A stretch of DNA of 33,112 nt from Cryobacterium sp. Y50 (lineage in GTDB: Bacteria > Actinomycetota > Actinomycetes > Actinomycetales > Microbacteriaceae), in contig NZ_PJJM01000065.1 of the NCBI RefSeq assembly GCF_002929805.1, positions 1-33,112 on the forward strand, in the 5' to 3' direction. The translations under genes were made by a program, and so were the position numbers. The notes below the pieces were generated by a model, which was not told the DNA's origin, made no database searches, and saw nothing but the letters and a program-made list of their open reading frames with translations. Shown here piece by piece: positions 17,083 to 26,039 of this stretch; position 1 is the first letter of the stretch, and the number at the start of each line of letters is the position of its first letter.

Positions 17083-17404
17083 GGCAGCCGTCCGCATCCG
17101 CTTGACGCGCCTGAATTGGGCGGGTGGCGGCGCTGGGATTGCGTTCTCGGCATGCTCGACCAAGGGAGATCACATGTCTCGCAGGATGAGTCGCGTTTGT
17201 TGTGCGACGGTCGCGCGGTCGAAAGCTGCTGGAGCTGTCAGCGGACGCTAACGCTCGCGGCATGCCGCGCACGCAGCATTTCGACGCGTGAGGCGCCGCG
17301 GGTCAGGGGTGCGCCAGCAGGGTGCGGCCGCGAGTGCAGCATTCGGAGCGTGCGAGGCATGGACAAACCGCCTCAGGTGGCGGGCCGGGGGTGCCGGCGT
17401 CGGG
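17083..17404. other. Convergent intergenic region (322 bp) without a large gene
   Basis: This lies between the ends of fcl (plus) and the LCP gene (minus). It holds one small frame with a good ribosome site (17174-17251), followed by a 14-bp perfect palindrome, CGCGGCATGCCGCG (17256-17269). No long coding frame and no T-tailed terminator are clear on either strand. Confidence 0.6.
17163..17251 (+). CDS. Possible 25-residue peptide with a Cys-Cys pair
   Basis: AGGGAGA (17163-17169) lies 4 bases before ATG 17174, and the frame ends at TAA 17249-17251. The coding part is therefore 17174-17251. The peptide is basic, begins MSRRMSRVCCATVARS, and has two adjacent cysteines. Such short Cys-Cys peptides resemble actinobacterial leader peptides that sense cysteine, but no plus-strand gene follows closely here. 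It could be a remnant, a free small protein, or chance. No homologue is recognised. Confidence 0.25.
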
Positions 17405-18769
17405 CTACGGTGTCGGGGTGGCAGTGGGCGCGGGGGCCAGAGCGGCGGCGATCATTGCGGTGATGGCGGCGTAGTCAGGGTTCTCCGGGTCGATGCCGTT
17501 TTCGGGGATGAGCGGCACCGACACGACCGGCAGTTCCTTTGTCTTAGATGCGAGGTTCATGAAATAGCCAAGCATGCCCTTCGGCACGTCGGTCTTCACG
17601 ACACGGGTGCCGGCAACGGCCACGCCCTGAAACTTGCTGAGCACGTTGGCCGGGCTGGCCTGAGCGAGAAGAGCCTCCTGCATTTGCGTCTGCCGCTGCA
17701 TGCGGTCGTAATCGCTCGTGCCGTGCCGGGAGCGGGCAAACCAGAGGGCGTGGTAGCCGTCCATGTGCTGCATGCCGGGTTCGAACCAGAACAACACCTC
17801 GCTGAAGCTCTCATCGGTGTGCACCGGAACCCGGTTCTGCACGTCAATGTCGACGCCGCCGAGAGCGTCGATGAGGTCGGAGAATCCCTGCATGTCGATC
17901 AGCACGTAGTACTGGATGGTGAGCCCGGTGATGCCCTGCGCCGCCTCGAGGGTCGCCTGAATGCCCGGGGAACTGCCCTCGGCCACGGCATTCGGGTAGT
18001 ACTCCGGGCGTTTGAGCTCGGCTTCGGTGAAGATGGAGTTGAGCATGCACGCCGACACGTCGCATCCGTCGATCGAGCCGTATCCCTCGGGGTAGAGCGC
18101 ACCGAGCGAGGAACCGGCCGAGAATGGCACGTCCTCGAGGTTGCGCGGCAGGCTGATGGTCGTGGCCTGGCCGGTCGTGGCGTCGAGGCTGACCACGGAG
18201 AGGCTGTCGGGGCGCAGGCCGTCCCGATCGGCGCCGGCGTCCCCGCCGAGCAGCAAAATGTTGTAGCGGCCGTCGACCGGCGGTTCACTCGGGCCGGCGA
18301 CGAAGACCGAGGAGAGGAATCCGCTCGCTGAGGTCGCGACGAAGGCACCATAGCCAGCCGTGCCGCAGACGACGACCATGAGCGCCGCGGAGAAAGCAGC
18401 GATCAGCGGGCGAGCGCCGGGCGCGGCTTTCAGCAGGTTGATCAGGCTGAGGGTGTTGACGGTGAGCACGAGCCAGGTGAGCGCGTAGAACGCGAGCACG
18501 GCGGCGGCGGCCCAGAGGCCGATCGTGTTCGTGAACACCGTGAGCACGGCCTCGGGCCAGAACAGGTAGACAGCACCGGCGACGATTGCCGAGGCCACCA
18601 AGATGAGCGTGGCGCCAAGGCCGAACCGGCCGAGCCGCCGATTGCCGGCGAGTACCTGTGCCGAACCGGGGAGCACGAAATTGAGTCCGACAAGCCACCA
18701 CGCACGCGTCGTCATGATGCGCGTGGAGCCGGAATTCGGGTGCCGGATCGGGTCAGTCACACTACTCAT
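17405..18769 (-). CDS. LytR-CpsA-Psr (LCP) family glycopolymer ligase
   Basis: The 454-residue membrane protein has about four hydrophobic helices in its first 170 residues, then an extracytoplasmic LCP domain. Landmarks are [58 protein letters not shown] and [20 protein letters not shown], which supply the conserved Arg and Asp residues that bind the pyrophosphate of polyprenyl-linked substrates. LCP enzymes attach glycopolymers to peptidoglycan or arabinogalactan. Its stop faces the fcl end, and its ATG overlaps the purE stop (ATGA). The tail is Ala/Pro/Thr-rich. It may attach the rhamnose/fucose polymer; this is inferred from proximity. Confidence 0.92.
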   Translation of the reverse strand: MSSVTDPIRHPNSGSTRIMTTRAWWLVGLNFVLPGSAQVLAGNRRLGRFGLGATLILVASAIVAGAVYLFWPEAVLTVFTNTIGLWAAAAVLAFYALTWLVLTVNTLSLINLLKAAPGARPLIAAFSAALMVVVCGTAGYGAFVATSASGFLSSVFVAGPSEPPVDGRYNILLLGGDAGADRDGLRPDSLSVVSLDATTGQATTISLPRNLEDVPFSAGSSLGALYPEGYGSIDGCDVSACMLNSIFTEAELKRPEYYPNAVAEGSSPGIQATLEAAQGITGLTIQYYVLIDMQGFSDLIDALGGVDIDVQNRVPVHTDESFSEVLFWFEPGMQHMDGYHALWFARSRHGTSDYDRMQRQTQMQEALLAQASPANVLSKFQGVAVAGTRVVKTDVPKGMLGYFMNLASKTKELPVVSVPLIPENGIDPENPDYAAITAMIAAALAPAPTATPTP

Positions 18770-19314
18770 AATCGCTCTTGGAGGTCCCGGTTCTTCTGCT
18801 CGACCAGGTCGGCGAGTGCGACGGAATAGTCCTCGAGCTTCAGACGCAGCGCGTCATCGCTCGTGGCGAGAATCTTGATCGCGATGAGCGCGGCGTTCTT
18901 GGCCCCACCGATCGACACGGTCGCGACCGGCACGCCGGCCGGCATCTGCACGATCGACAGCAGCGAGTCGAGGCCGTCGAGCAGTCCGAGCGGAACGGGA
19001 ACCCCGACCACCGGCAGCGTGGTCATGGCGGCGAGCATGCCGGGCAGGTGCGCTGCTCCCCCGGCTCCGGCGATGATCACCTTGAGGCCGCGGGCCTGCG
19101 CATTGCGACCATAGTTGAGCATTTTCTCGGGGGTGCGGTGCGCCGAGACTACCTGCACCTCGTGCGCCACTCCGAAGTCCTTGAGGGTCTGCGCGGCGGC
19201 GCTCATGACGGTGAAGTCGGAGTCGCTGCCCATGACCAAGCCGACCAGCGGCGCATTGGAGTTTTCGGGCACGCTGTTAGCAGGCACAGCGGAAGGCTCG
19301 ATGTTGTCTGGCAC
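18766..19314 (-). CDS. purE: N5-carboxyaminoimidazole ribonucleotide mutase
   Basis: PurE converts N5-CAIR to CAIR in purine synthesis. The 182-residue product has [34 protein letters not shown] and [16 protein letters not shown], all typical of class I PurE. The preferred start is GTG 19314, because AGGA lies about 8 bases upstream. A TTG at 19335 that overlaps the purK stop would add seven residues but has no ribosome site. The gene lies between purK and the LCP gene, probably as one mRNA. A non-conserved N-terminal tail of about 20 residues precedes the conserved core. Confidence 0.95.
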   Translation of the reverse strand: MPDNIEPSAVPANSVPENSNAPLVGLVMGSDSDFTVMSAAAQTLKDFGVAHEVQVVSAHRTPEKMLNYGRNAQARGLKVIIAGAGGAAHLPGMLAAMTTLPVVGVPVPLGLLDGLDSLLSIVQMPAGVPVATVSIGGAKNAALIAIKILATSDDALRLKLEDYSVALADLVEQKNRDLQERL

Positions 19315-19331
19315 GCAGATGATCCTATTGC

Positions 19332-20468
19332 TCAAGACTGAAAGATTTGTGCAGTGGCACGCGCCTGGTAGGCAACTTCGTCGAGATCGTCGCCGCCCGC
19401 GGTGACGTGGCCGACCTTTCGGCCCGGCCGTGACGCCTTGCCATAGTTGTGCACTTTCACCTGCGGATGCTCCGCAAGGGCGCTCTGATACCGGTCACCG
19501 AGCGAGCCTGACGCTGGCCCACCAAAGATGTTGACCATGACCGTCCACGGGTAGCGGGCGCCCGTCGCCCCGAGCGGCAGGTCGAGCACGGCCCGCAGGT
19601 GTTGCTCGAACTGGCTCGTCGTAGATCCGTCAATCGACCAGTGGCCGCTGTTGTGCGGGCGCATGGCGAGCTCGTTAATGAGGAGGCGCGCATCCGTGGT
19701 CTGAAACAGTTCGACGGCGAGCACCCCGGTGACGCCGATGCCCTCGGCGATCGCGATGGCGATATCGGAGGCGACGTCGGCGAGGTGCCCGGCCGATTTC
19801 GGGGCGGGCGCGATGACCTCGGCGCAGACGCCCTCTTTCTGCACGGTCTCCACCACCGGCCAGACCGCGATCTCACCGCTCGGGCGACGGGCGACGACCT
19901 GGGCGAGCTCCCGGCTGAAGTGTACGAGTTCTTCGACCAGCAGGGCACCGCCATTGCCGTCTTCGGCGAGCGCGGTAAACCAGTCGTCGACGTCGTGTTC
20001 GTGGCTGACCACGCGCACGCCCTTACCGTCGTAGCCGCCGCGTGCGGTCTTCACGACGGCGCGGCCACCGTGCTGCTGCAGAAAGTCGGCGAGACCGGAC
20101 GTATCCGTTATGCGTGCCCAATCCGGAACCGGCAGCCCCAGCTCAGCAAGTTTTTCGCGCATGAGCAGCTTGTCCTGGGCGTAGAGCAGCGCGTCGGGTC
20201 CGGGGTGCACTCTGATGCCGGCGCGCACGAGCTCCCGCAGAATTTCCTGCGGCACGTGTTCGTGGTCGAAGGTGATCACGTCGACGGTCTTCGCGAAGGC
20301 GAGCACCGTGGGCAGGTCGCGGTAGTCGCCCACGCTGGCTTTTGCGAGCTCGGCGGACATTCCGTCGGCTTCGGCGAGCACCTTGAGCTCGATGCCGAGG
20401 TTCACGGCCGCGGGAATCATCATGCGGGCCAGCTGGCCAGCGCCAATCACACCGACGGTCAAAGCCAT
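19332..20468 (-). CDS. purK: 5-(carboxyamino)imidazole ribonucleotide synthase
   Basis: PurK uses ATP and bicarbonate to make N5-CAIR, the substrate of PurE. The 378-residue ATP-grasp protein shows [22 protein letters not shown], the lid region [30 protein letters not shown] and VMVNIFGG, all family landmarks. It is first in the minus-strand set purK-purE-LCP. The ATG at 20468 lies directly before the Rossmann-like motif; the upstream ribosome site is weak. Confidence 0.96.
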   Translation of the reverse strand: MALTVGVIGAGQLARMMIPAAVNLGIELKVLAEADGMSAELAKASVGDYRDLPTVLAFAKTVDVITFDHEHVPQEILRELVRAGIRVHPGPDALLYAQDKLLMREKLAELGLPVPDWARITDTSGLADFLQQHGGRAVVKTARGGYDGKGVRVVSHEHDVDDWFTALAEDGNGGALLVEELVHFSRELAQVVARRPSGEIAVWPVVETVQKEGVCAEVIAPAPKSAGHLADVASDIAIAIAEGIGVTGVLAVELFQTTDARLLINELAMRPHNSGHWSIDGSTTSQFEQHLRAVLDLPLGATGARYPWTVMVNIFGGPASGSLGDRYQSALAEHPQVKVHNYGKASRPGRKVGHVTAGGDDLDEVAYQARATAQIFQS

Positions 20469-20541
20469 CTGTTCACCATTTTCTATGCCAGCGTTCAGCT
20501 AAACGCGCGTGGATACCCAGCCCGAGGGTTTTCAATCGCCG

Positions 20542-20547
20542 TAGACT
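20542..20547 (+). promoter_or_regulatory. TAGACT -10 box for the GtrA gene
   Basis: CGTAGACT matches the -10 style seen before other genes in this window. It lies 11 bases before an in-frame GTG (20559) and 47 bases before the ATG (20595). Confidence 0.4.
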
Positions 20548-20594
20548 GCGATACTTCAGTGCTTTTCTACTTTACCGAACCTTCGGACGGACGC

Positions 20595-21149
20595 ATGTCG
20601 ATCACCCTGAAGCAGCGCCTGCTCAGCTTTCTGAGCCAGGGCCTCAAGTTCGGTGCCGTCGGCGCGCTCGGCTTCGTGGTGGACTTCACCGTCTTCAACC
20701 TGCTGCGCACCACCGTACTCGACTCATCCGAGGTGCACGCCGGCCCCATCTACGCCAAGGTCATCTCGACCGTGCTGGCCATCCTGGTGAACTGGCTCGG
20801 CAACCGCCATTGGACCTTCAGCAAGAACCGGCAGAACCACACGGCGCGCGAGGGCCTGGAGTTTCTCGCGGTGAGCCTCATGGGCATGGGTATCGGCCTC
20901 GGCTGCCTTTGGTTCAGCCACTACGTGCTCGGCTACACGAGCGTTCTCGCCGACAACATCGCCGGTAACGTCGTTGGACTGCTGCTCGGCGCGGTGTTCC
21001 GCTTCACGTTGTACCGCTACTGGGTGTTCGCACCGAGCCGGAGCGGCGCGCCGGCCGATGCTGGGGCTGCAGCCGCGTCATCCGCTGTCTCGAGTTCGGT
21101 GCCCACGCGCACGGGGGCGATTCGCCTAGCGGCGACCCCAGAACGCTGA
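20595..21149 (+). CDS. GtrA-family membrane protein
   Basis: The 184-residue product has four predicted membrane helices, with the typical GtrA start LKFGAVGALGFVVDFTVFNL, the conserved NWLGNRHWTF after helix 2, and RFTLYRYWVF near the end. GtrA proteins are linked to moving polyprenyl-phosphate sugars across the membrane or to cell-wall glycan assembly. The ATG at 20595 follows CGGACGGA; an in-frame GTG at 20559 close to the TAGACT box would add 12 residues. The last 25 residues are Ala/Ser-rich and cytoplasmic. Its 3' end overlaps the convergent PH-domain gene by 24 bp. Confidence 0.85.
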   Translation: MSITLKQRLLSFLSQGLKFGAVGALGFVVDFTVFNLLRTTVLDSSEVHAGPIYAKVISTVLAILVNWLGNRHWTFSKNRQNHTAREGLEFLAVSLMGMGIGLGCLWFSHYVLGYTSVLADNIAGNVVGLLLGAVFRFTLYRYWVFAPSRSGAPADAGAAAASSAVSSSVPTRTGAIRLAATPER

Positions 21150-21701
21150 CTCGGCGGCGAGGGCCGACTGCTCCTGCCGGCGGGATCCCATGACGGTGCT
21201 CTCCTGTTCCATGAGGTCGTGCAGCACGCTCTGCACCAGGTCGACGTTGGGGATGTCTTTCAAGATGAGCGGATGCTCCAGCCCCGAATTGATCAGCACC
21301 GTGCCAGAGTGGAACCCGGCCTGCACCCAGTTCTGCCGCACGCTCACGTCGTAGCCGCGGCTGTGCAGCAGTTCTTGCCGGGTGCGCACGAAGAATCCGT
21401 GGCGAAAGATGATGCGACGGGTGGTGATCGTGTAGCGCTTGGTCAGCCAGGCGACGAGCGGCAGCAGCCAGCCCAGCACGACCAGCACGACGGCACCGGG
21501 CAATAGGGCCGCGTTCTGCCAGGGCTCGGGCAGATTGCCGAAGAAGTAACCGGTGGCACCGGCCAGGGCGAAGAGCAGCAGGGTGGGCCAGAGCAGTACC
21601 CGGGCGTGCGGGCGCAAGCGGGCGACGACCTTCTCCGGCCGACTCTCCCGGGCGTAGCCGGAGGGTTCGGTCTCGTTGGGCTCTGTCTTCTTCGGTTTCA
21701 T
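21126..21701 (-). CDS. PH-domain (bPH2-like) membrane protein
   Basis: The 191-residue product has two hydrophobic helices (about 38-58 and 66-88), then a bacterial pleckstrin-like domain. The sequence TKRYTITTRRIIFRHGFF, QELLHSRGYDVSVRQN and the NVDLVQSVLHDLME end fit the membrane-flanking PH family. The role is unknown; the protein is common beside birA in Actinobacteria. The ATG at 21701 starts 8 bp after the birA stop, so it is probably translated together with birA. The frame extends upstream through birA, but that section is out-of-frame shadow sequence. Confidence 0.85.
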   Translation of the reverse strand: MKPKKTEPNETEPSGYARESRPEKVVARLRPHARVLLWPTLLLFALAGATGYFFGNLPEPWQNAALLPGAVVLVVLGWLLPLVAWLTKRYTITTRRIIFRHGFFVRTRQELLHSRGYDVSVRQNWVQAGFHSGTVLINSGLEHPLILKDIPNVDLVQSVLHDLMEQESTVMGSRRQEQSALAAESAFWGRR

Positions 21702-21709
21702 TACTTCTA

Positions 21710-22534
21710 TTAATACCTCAGGTGGGTGACATCGCCGGCGGCGACAGACCGTTCTTCGCCATCGGCCTGGTTGACGACTCTGAGTTGCCCCTCGGTGTCG
21801 ATGCCGGTGGCGGTTCCGACCAGGTCGCTGCCGCCGGGCAGCTCCACCCGCACGACACTGCCGAGGGTGCCGCAGAGTTTTTCGACGGCCGTATGCAGTC
21901 CGCTTTGTTGTGCGTCGCCGTTGGCTTTCACGAAGGCGCGGTACAGCGTGGCGAGCTCGTGCAGGTAGGCGGCGAGCACTTCGTCGGGGTCGGGGGCGGT
22001 GCGGGTGACCAGGAGCAGCGAGGTGGAGGTCAGGGTGGGCAGATCGTGTTCGTCGAGCGAAAGGTTGAGCCCGGCACCGATGATGATGCCCGTCGCGTCG
22101 GGCAGCAACTCGCACAGAATGCCGCACACCTTGTAGCCGTTGATGAGCACGTCGTTGGGCCATTTGAGGGTCGTCTCGTGGTGGGGATCCTCAGCCTCTT
22201 TCAGGCCTTCGACCGGCTGCAGGCTTTTCTCGACCACTGATCTGACAGCCCGGGTCATAGCGGCACCGGCCAGGAGCGGGAACCAGCCGAGGCTCGCCGT
22301 CGGCAGCTGCGGACGCACGAGCACCGAGATGGCCAGGGCTTTGCCGGTCGGGGCCAGCCAGACGCGGCCGAGCCGGCCACGCCCCTGAGTCTGGTTGTCG
22401 GTGACTACTACGGAGAGGTCGGGCCAGGCGGCGGCATCCGTTGTGGCGAATTCTTTGAGCACATCGTTGGTGGAGGCAGCCTCGGACAAGAACTCGAACC
22501 GGCTCACCTCGGTGCGGCTGAGCGAAAATTCCAT
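21710..22534 (-). CDS. birA: Biotin--[acetyl-CoA-carboxylase] ligase
   Basis: BirA activates biotin with ATP and attaches it to the lysine of BCCP, here present in the biotin carboxylase protein at 30307. The 274-residue product has STNDVLKE, the biotinyl-AMP loop GRGRLGRVW (51-59), KWPNDVLINGYKVCGILCE and IIIGAGLNLS, followed by the C-terminal SH3-like domain. It lacks the DNA-binding HTH domain of E. coli BirA, so it is unlikely to act as a repressor itself. The ATG at 22534 has AGAGGG 6 bases upstream and begins before the family core; an upstream in-frame ATG at 22567 has no such site. Confidence 0.95.
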   Translation of the reverse strand: MEFSLSRTEVSRFEFLSEAASTNDVLKEFATTDAAAWPDLSVVVTDNQTQGRGRLGRVWLAPTGKALAISVLVRPQLPTASLGWFPLLAGAAMTRAVRSVVEKSLQPVEGLKEAEDPHHETTLKWPNDVLINGYKVCGILCELLPDATGIIIGAGLNLSLDEHDLPTLTSTSLLLVTRTAPDPDEVLAAYLHELATLYRAFVKANGDAQQSGLHTAVEKLCGTLGSVVRVELPGGSDLVGTATGIDTEGQLRVVNQADGEERSVAAGDVTHLRY

Positions 22535-22569
22535 GGTGGCCCTCTTTCGTGCTGTCGCGCCGGGCATGT

Positions 22570-22584
22570 GCCGGTGTCACCGGC
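22570..22584. repeat. 15-bp palindrome upstream of birA
   Basis: GCCGGTG-T-CACCGGC is perfectly symmetric and lies 36 bases before the birA ATG. It could be a repressor site or part of a leader hairpin. Confidence 0.35.
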
Positions 22585-22589
22585 GTGCG

Positions 22590-22678
22590 CCGTGGCTAAT
22601 TCAGGATATTCGCACAAATCGGCCTCAAAACACCGTGTTTTGGCCGATTTGCGGAAGGATTTCCTGAATTAGCCACGG
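22590..22678. repeat. 89-bp imperfect palindrome between birA and accD
   Basis: The outer 17 bases, CCGTGGCTAATTCAGGA, recur exactly inverted at the right end (22662-22678). Inside, CAAATCGGCC and AAAACAC are also mirrored, around the central base C22634. The unmatched parts are an 8 versus 10 base internal loop and a two-base bulge on the left, so both arms are 44 bases long. It has no open frame and no T run. It could fold as one long cruciform or RNA hairpin. A miniature mobile element or REP-like repeat is possible, but no target duplication is seen. Confidence 0.8.
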
Positions 22679-22808
22679 GAAGGCGGGAGAGACTGAGAGT
22701 TGCGGGCGAATTGCGGCTGAAGAAAAGTGGTCCTGGAAGAGGAAATGACCAGTGTTGCGGGGCAAAGTTGTGGAACATCGTCAACGGGAAGCGCCCGGGG
22801 CGTGCCGG

Positions 22809-22823
22809 TAGAGTGAAAAGGTG
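22809..22823 (+). promoter_or_regulatory. Leaderless-type -10 box before accD
   Basis: GGTAGAGT is followed after 6 bases by GTG 22821. This is the same spacing as at rmlC and the glycosyltransferase at 842. Confidence 0.55.
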
Positions 22824-24425
22824 ACTGACAAGACGCCCGCCGCGGCCCCCGATCTGTATACGACGGCGGGAAAACTCGCCGACCTCAAGCTGCGCTATCA
22901 CGAGGCCGTGACCGCCAGCGGGGCAACCGCAACCTCGAAGCAGCATGCCAAGGGCAAGATGACCGCCCGCGAGCGCGTCGACCTGCTACTCGACCAGGGG
23001 TCCTTCGTAGAACTCGATGAGTTCGTCAGGCATCGCACCGTGGCCTTCGGCATGGAGAAGAAACGACCCTATGGCGACGCGGTCGTCACCGGAACCGGTA
23101 CGATCCACGGCCGCCAGGTGGCCGTGTACTCGCAGGACTTCACCATTTTCGGAGGGTCGCTCGGCGAAGTCGCCGGCGAGAAGATCATCAAGGTGATGGA
23201 CCTCGCACTGAAGACCGGCGTGCCGATCATTGGCATTCTCGACTCCGGCGGAGCGCGAATTCAAGAGGGCGTGGTGGCCCTCGGCAAATACGGCGAGATT
23301 TTTCGTCGCAACACAGCCTCATCCGGTGTCATTCCGCAGATCTCGATCATCTGCGGCCCGGCCGCCGGCGGGGCGGTCTATTCCCCCGCGCTGACCGACT
23401 TTGTGATCATGGTCGACAAGACCAGCCAGATGTTCGTCACCGGTCCCGACGTGATCAAGACCGTCACCGGCGAAGACGTCGGCATGGAAGAGCTCGGCGG
23501 CGCCCTCACCCACAACAAGGTGTCGGGTGTCTCGCACTACCTCGCGAGCGACGAGCCTGATGCGCTCGACTTCGCCCGCGCCTTGCTGAGCTACCTTCCC
23601 GACAACAACCTGGCCGAGCTGCCCGTGTTCGACAGCGAGGTAGAGCTCGAGACAACGGATGCCGACCGTCGCCTCAACACGATCATCCCCGATTCGCCCA
23701 ACCAGCCCTACGACGTGAAGACCGTCATCGAGCACATCGTAGACAACGGCGACTTTCTCGAGACGCAGCCGCTGTACGCGCCGAACATCGTCGTCGGATT
23801 CGCCCGGGTCGAGGGCCGCTCGATCGGGATCGTCGCCAACCAGCCCAACGCCATGGCCGGCACGCTCAACATTGAGGCAGGTGAGAAGGCCGCCCGCTTC
23901 GTGCGGTTCTGCGATGCGTTCTCGATCCCCATTCTCACCCTGGTCGACGTTCCGGGTTTTCTGCCGGGCACCGACCAGGAATGGACTGGCATCATCCGTC
24001 GCGGGGCGAAGCTGCTCTACGCCTACGCCGAGGCCACCGTGCCGCTCGTCACCGTCATTCTGCGCAAGGCCTACGGCGGCGCGTACATCGTAATGGGTTC
24101 CAAGCAGCTTGGTGCCGACACCAACCTGGCCTGGCCGACCGCGGAGATCGCCGTCATGGGCGGCCAGGGCGCCGTGAATATTCTCTACCGCGCCGAGATC
24201 AAGGCGGCCGAGCAGGCCGGCGAAGATGTCGCTGCCGTGCGGACGCGTCTGGCCAATGAGTATACCTACAACGTGGCGAGTCCGTTCCTGGCCGCGGAGC
24301 GCGGCGAGCTCGACGGCATTATCGAGCCGGCCGCCACGCGCGTATCGGTCGTCAAGGCCCTGCGGGCACTGCGTACCAAACGGGCCACCCTGCCGGCCAA
24401 GAAGCACGGAAACATCCCGCTCTGA
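22821..24425 (+). CDS. accD: Acyl-CoA carboxylase carboxyltransferase (beta) subunit
   Basis: The 534-residue protein transfers the carboxyl group from carboxybiotin to an acyl-CoA such as acetyl- or propionyl-CoA. It shows the N- and C-terminal crotonase-like halves: [82 protein letters not shown] and [19 protein letters not shown]. The family is AccD/PccB; acyl-chain preference cannot be fixed from sequence alone. The GTG at 22821 fits a leaderless mRNA. Its TGA overlaps the epsilon-subunit ATG (TGATG). Confidence 0.96.
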   Translation: MTDKTPAAAPDLYTTAGKLADLKLRYHEAVTASGATATSKQHAKGKMTARERVDLLLDQGSFVELDEFVRHRTVAFGMEKKRPYGDAVVTGTGTIHGRQVAVYSQDFTIFGGSLGEVAGEKIIKVMDLALKTGVPIIGILDSGGARIQEGVVALGKYGEIFRRNTASSGVIPQISIICGPAAGGAVYSPALTDFVIMVDKTSQMFVTGPDVIKTVTGEDVGMEELGGALTHNKVSGVSHYLASDEPDALDFARALLSYLPDNNLAELPVFDSEVELETTDADRRLNTIIPDSPNQPYDVKTVIEHIVDNGDFLETQPLYAPNIVVGFARVEGRSIGIVANQPNAMAGTLNIEAGEKAARFVRFCDAFSIPILTLVDVPGFLPGTDQEWTGIIRRGAKLLYAYAEATVPLVTVILRKAYGGAYIVMGSKQLGADTNLAWPTAEIAVMGGQGAVNILYRAEIKAAEQAGEDVAAVRTRLANEYTYNVASPFLAAERGELDGIIEPAATRVSVVKALRALRTKRATLPAKKHGNIPL

Positions 24426-24673
24426 TGACTCCAAACCCCGCAATGTCGAAGCCGTCAGAGTTCGATCCGTCCGAGCTGGTTTTCGTAACCAATCAGGTGA
24501 GTGATATCGAGGTGTCAGCGGTGACCGCCGTTATCCGCGGGCTGTTGCGGGAGGAATCCGACGAGCGTCGGGCCGCCCCCGAGCAGCACCGGAGCGCCTG
24601 GCAGCGCAACCAGCGGGCAATCCGCCAACCGGTGCACCCCGGCGGCGGCCGCTGGCGCGGCTTCACCGGCTGA
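24425..24673 (+). CDS. accE: Acyl-CoA carboxylase epsilon subunit
   Basis: This 82-residue protein matches the small actinobacterial carboxylase epsilon subunit by size, by position directly behind the beta subunit, and by a conserved N-terminal stretch, VSDIEVSAVTAVIRGLL, followed by a charged, disordered middle and an end in RWRGFTG. The subunit stabilises the alpha-beta complex and raises its activity (family knowledge). The start overlaps the accD stop by one base. A second ATG at 24443 is an alternative start. Confidence 0.85.
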   Translation: MTPNPAMSKPSEFDPSELVFVTNQVSDIEVSAVTAVIRGLLREESDERRAAPEQHRSAWQRNQRAIRQPVHPGGGRWRGFTG

Positions 24674-24838
24674 TCCCCTACGCTCAGTTTCACCTAGCCA
24701 TTTTGGTCCAGGCCCTGGGCGGGGAATGGGCGGCAGCCGCAACCTCGTGTCTGTCCCCCTAAATGCCGACAGCGGGAATTTGTTGGATAGTGCAGACTGA
24801 TGAGTGCTCGGTGGGACTCCTGGAGTTTCACCACCAAT

Positions 24839-24872
24839 CATTCGCTGACTAGGGTAAGCGAGCGAATGTTTT
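24839..24872 (+). terminator. Hairpin with T tail, first of two after accE
   Basis: CATTCGCT and AGCGAATG are inverted copies with a 14-base loop. TTTT follows on the plus strand. The long loop makes it a moderate terminator candidate. Confidence 0.45.
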
Positions 24873-24924
24873 GGGGGCGGGAACGGATGGCATTCGGGTT
24901 GTCGTCCATTCTCGAATCAGCGCT

Positions 24925-24952
24925 AGGGGATCAGCTTCGGCTGGTCCCCTTT
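24925..24952 (+). terminator. UUCG-tetraloop terminator
   Basis: An 11-bp stem, AGGGGATCAGC/GCTGGTCCCCT, with one G-T wobble, closes on a C(TTCG)G tetraloop, a very stable RNA loop. It is followed by TT. It is placed to end plus-strand transcription of accDE before the convergent kinase gene. Confidence 0.7.
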
Positions 24953-24989
24953 CGCGTACCCAGGAGCCCCGAACAGGGAGCAGGGGTGC

Positions 24990-26039
24990 TCAGGCCGAGA
25001 CTGCGGGCGTGACCTGACGGGGGATTTCCAGCCACAGGTTGACTTCATCGTCACCCGCTGAGTCCGGCCCTAGGGCACTCACGGCAGGGTCGGGGCTCGA
25101 CAGCCCCACCACGGTCACCGCGACGGTCGCGCTGTCGGCCGCGGTGCGCACAATGATCTTGTCGGCGCTCGTCTGCTCGAGGGCCAGGGCGAGGGCGGCC
25201 AGCACGTCGTCGAGGGCAACACCCTCGAGATCGTCAATACCGCCCTCGTCAAGGAGCGTGACGATGGCTCCGCGACGCCGCGCAGCCATGACCTGTTCCC
25301 GCACCGCGTGGTTGAGCAGGCGACGGCCTCGAATCTCATCGCGAATAGCCGCTTCGAGAAACCGGCATTCCTGTTGTTCATCCTCGGTCAGCTCACCATT
25401 ACTCTCGCTGATGCGCCGCAGCATCGGCATGGCGAGGCGCATGGTCTGAGTGAGACGCACCTGGCGCTCGTACAGGTGAGCCTCCTGGGCCGCGTGCCAT
25501 CCACTCGCCTCGCGCTCGGCTCGGGAAAACTGACGGGCATCCCGGCTGGCTTTGACCAGGGCACGGGAGAGCACCGCGGCTGCGACCACCCAGACCACAC
25601 TTCCGATGACGCCCAGTCCACCGAGTTCGCCGACTCCGGCCCAGATCACACTGTGAATGACGAGCACGGCCACACCCAGCAGTGCCAGCTGCGGACGCTT
25701 GCGGGTGGCGGTGATGGTCATTAGCGCGCCAATGGCGGCGACGTACCAGGTGGCGTAGCCGAGATTGCCCGAGGAGCCTTCGAGCTGGCTGCCCACGATC
25801 AGCGGCAGCGCCGCGCTGACCGCGACATTGAACAGCGCCAGCGGCAGCGACATGCGCATCGGACTGCTGGGCCACAGGCTCGCCATTGTCGCGACCACAT
25901 ACAGGCCCATGGCGACCAGGATCGGCACCGATGATGCCGGCTCTTGGATCGAATACAGCCCGAGAATCACGTGATAGCCCGAGAACAGAGCCGCTACGAC
26001 GAGGGTGAGCGTGCGCGACACCACGACAACAACGGTCAT
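24990..26039 (-). CDS. Membrane sensor-like protein, kinase-related without clear ATP-binding motifs
   Basis: The 349-residue product has five or six membrane helices in the first 170 residues, then a soluble part of about 180 residues. The soluble region has an Arg/Glu-rich helix (about 170-260) and a C-terminal segment whose layout resembles a histidine-kinase catalytic domain (LDDVLAALALALEQ, then strands ending WLEIPRQV). No N box, DxGxG or GxGT motif is seen, and the usual H-box HD pair is absent. It may be a degenerate kinase partner or a regulator of the preceding kinase. Its ATG overlaps that gene's TGA by one base, so the two are translated together. Confidence 0.7.
   Translation of the reverse strand: MTVVVVVSRTLTLVVAALFSGYHVILGLYSIQEPASSVPILVAMGLYVVATMASLWPSSPMRMSLPLALFNVAVSAALPLIVGSQLEGSSGNLGYATWYVAAIGALMTITATRKRPQLALLGVAVLVIHSVIWAGVGELGGLGVIGSVVWVVAAAVLSRALVKASRDARQFSRAEREASGWHAAQEAHLYERQVRLTQTMRLAMPMLRRISESNGELTEDEQQECRFLEAAIRDEIRGRRLLNHAVREQVMAARRRGAIVTLLDEGGIDDLEGVALDDVLAALALALEQTSADKIIVRTAADSATVAVTVVGLSSPDPAVSALGPDSAGDDEVNLWLEIPRQVTPAVSA

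Larger units (their letters stand above)
22535..22820. other. birA/accD divergent intergenic region (286 bp)
   Basis: No gene is supported. The region holds a 15-bp palindrome (22570-22584), the 89-bp near-palindrome (22590-22678), a purine-rich stretch, and the accD -10 box (22809-22814). Confidence 0.7.
24674..24989. other. Convergent intergenic region (316 bp)
   Basis: No gene is supported. Two hairpins lie here: an 8-bp stem at 24839-24868 followed by TTTT, and a UUCG-loop stem at 24925-24950. Short frames starting at 24800 or 24888 lack good ribosome sites or run through the hairpins into the opposite-strand gene. Confidence 0.6.

Noticed and set aside
17288..18331. 347-codon plus-strand frame across the LCP gene
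   Set aside because: Shadow of a clear LCP protein on the minus strand; the product is Gly/Val/His-rich with no family pattern.
19599..20558. Long plus-strand upstream extension of the GtrA frame
   Set aside because: It lies entirely antisense to purK, which is unmistakable; the GtrA family begins at the conserved segment after 20595.
23319..24443. 374-codon minus-strand frame opposite accD
   Set aside because: Antisense to a full AccD protein; no recognisable domain.
24800..25012. 70-codon plus-strand frame between accE and the sensor genes
   Set aside because: No ribosome site; it runs through two hairpins and into the opposite-strand gene.
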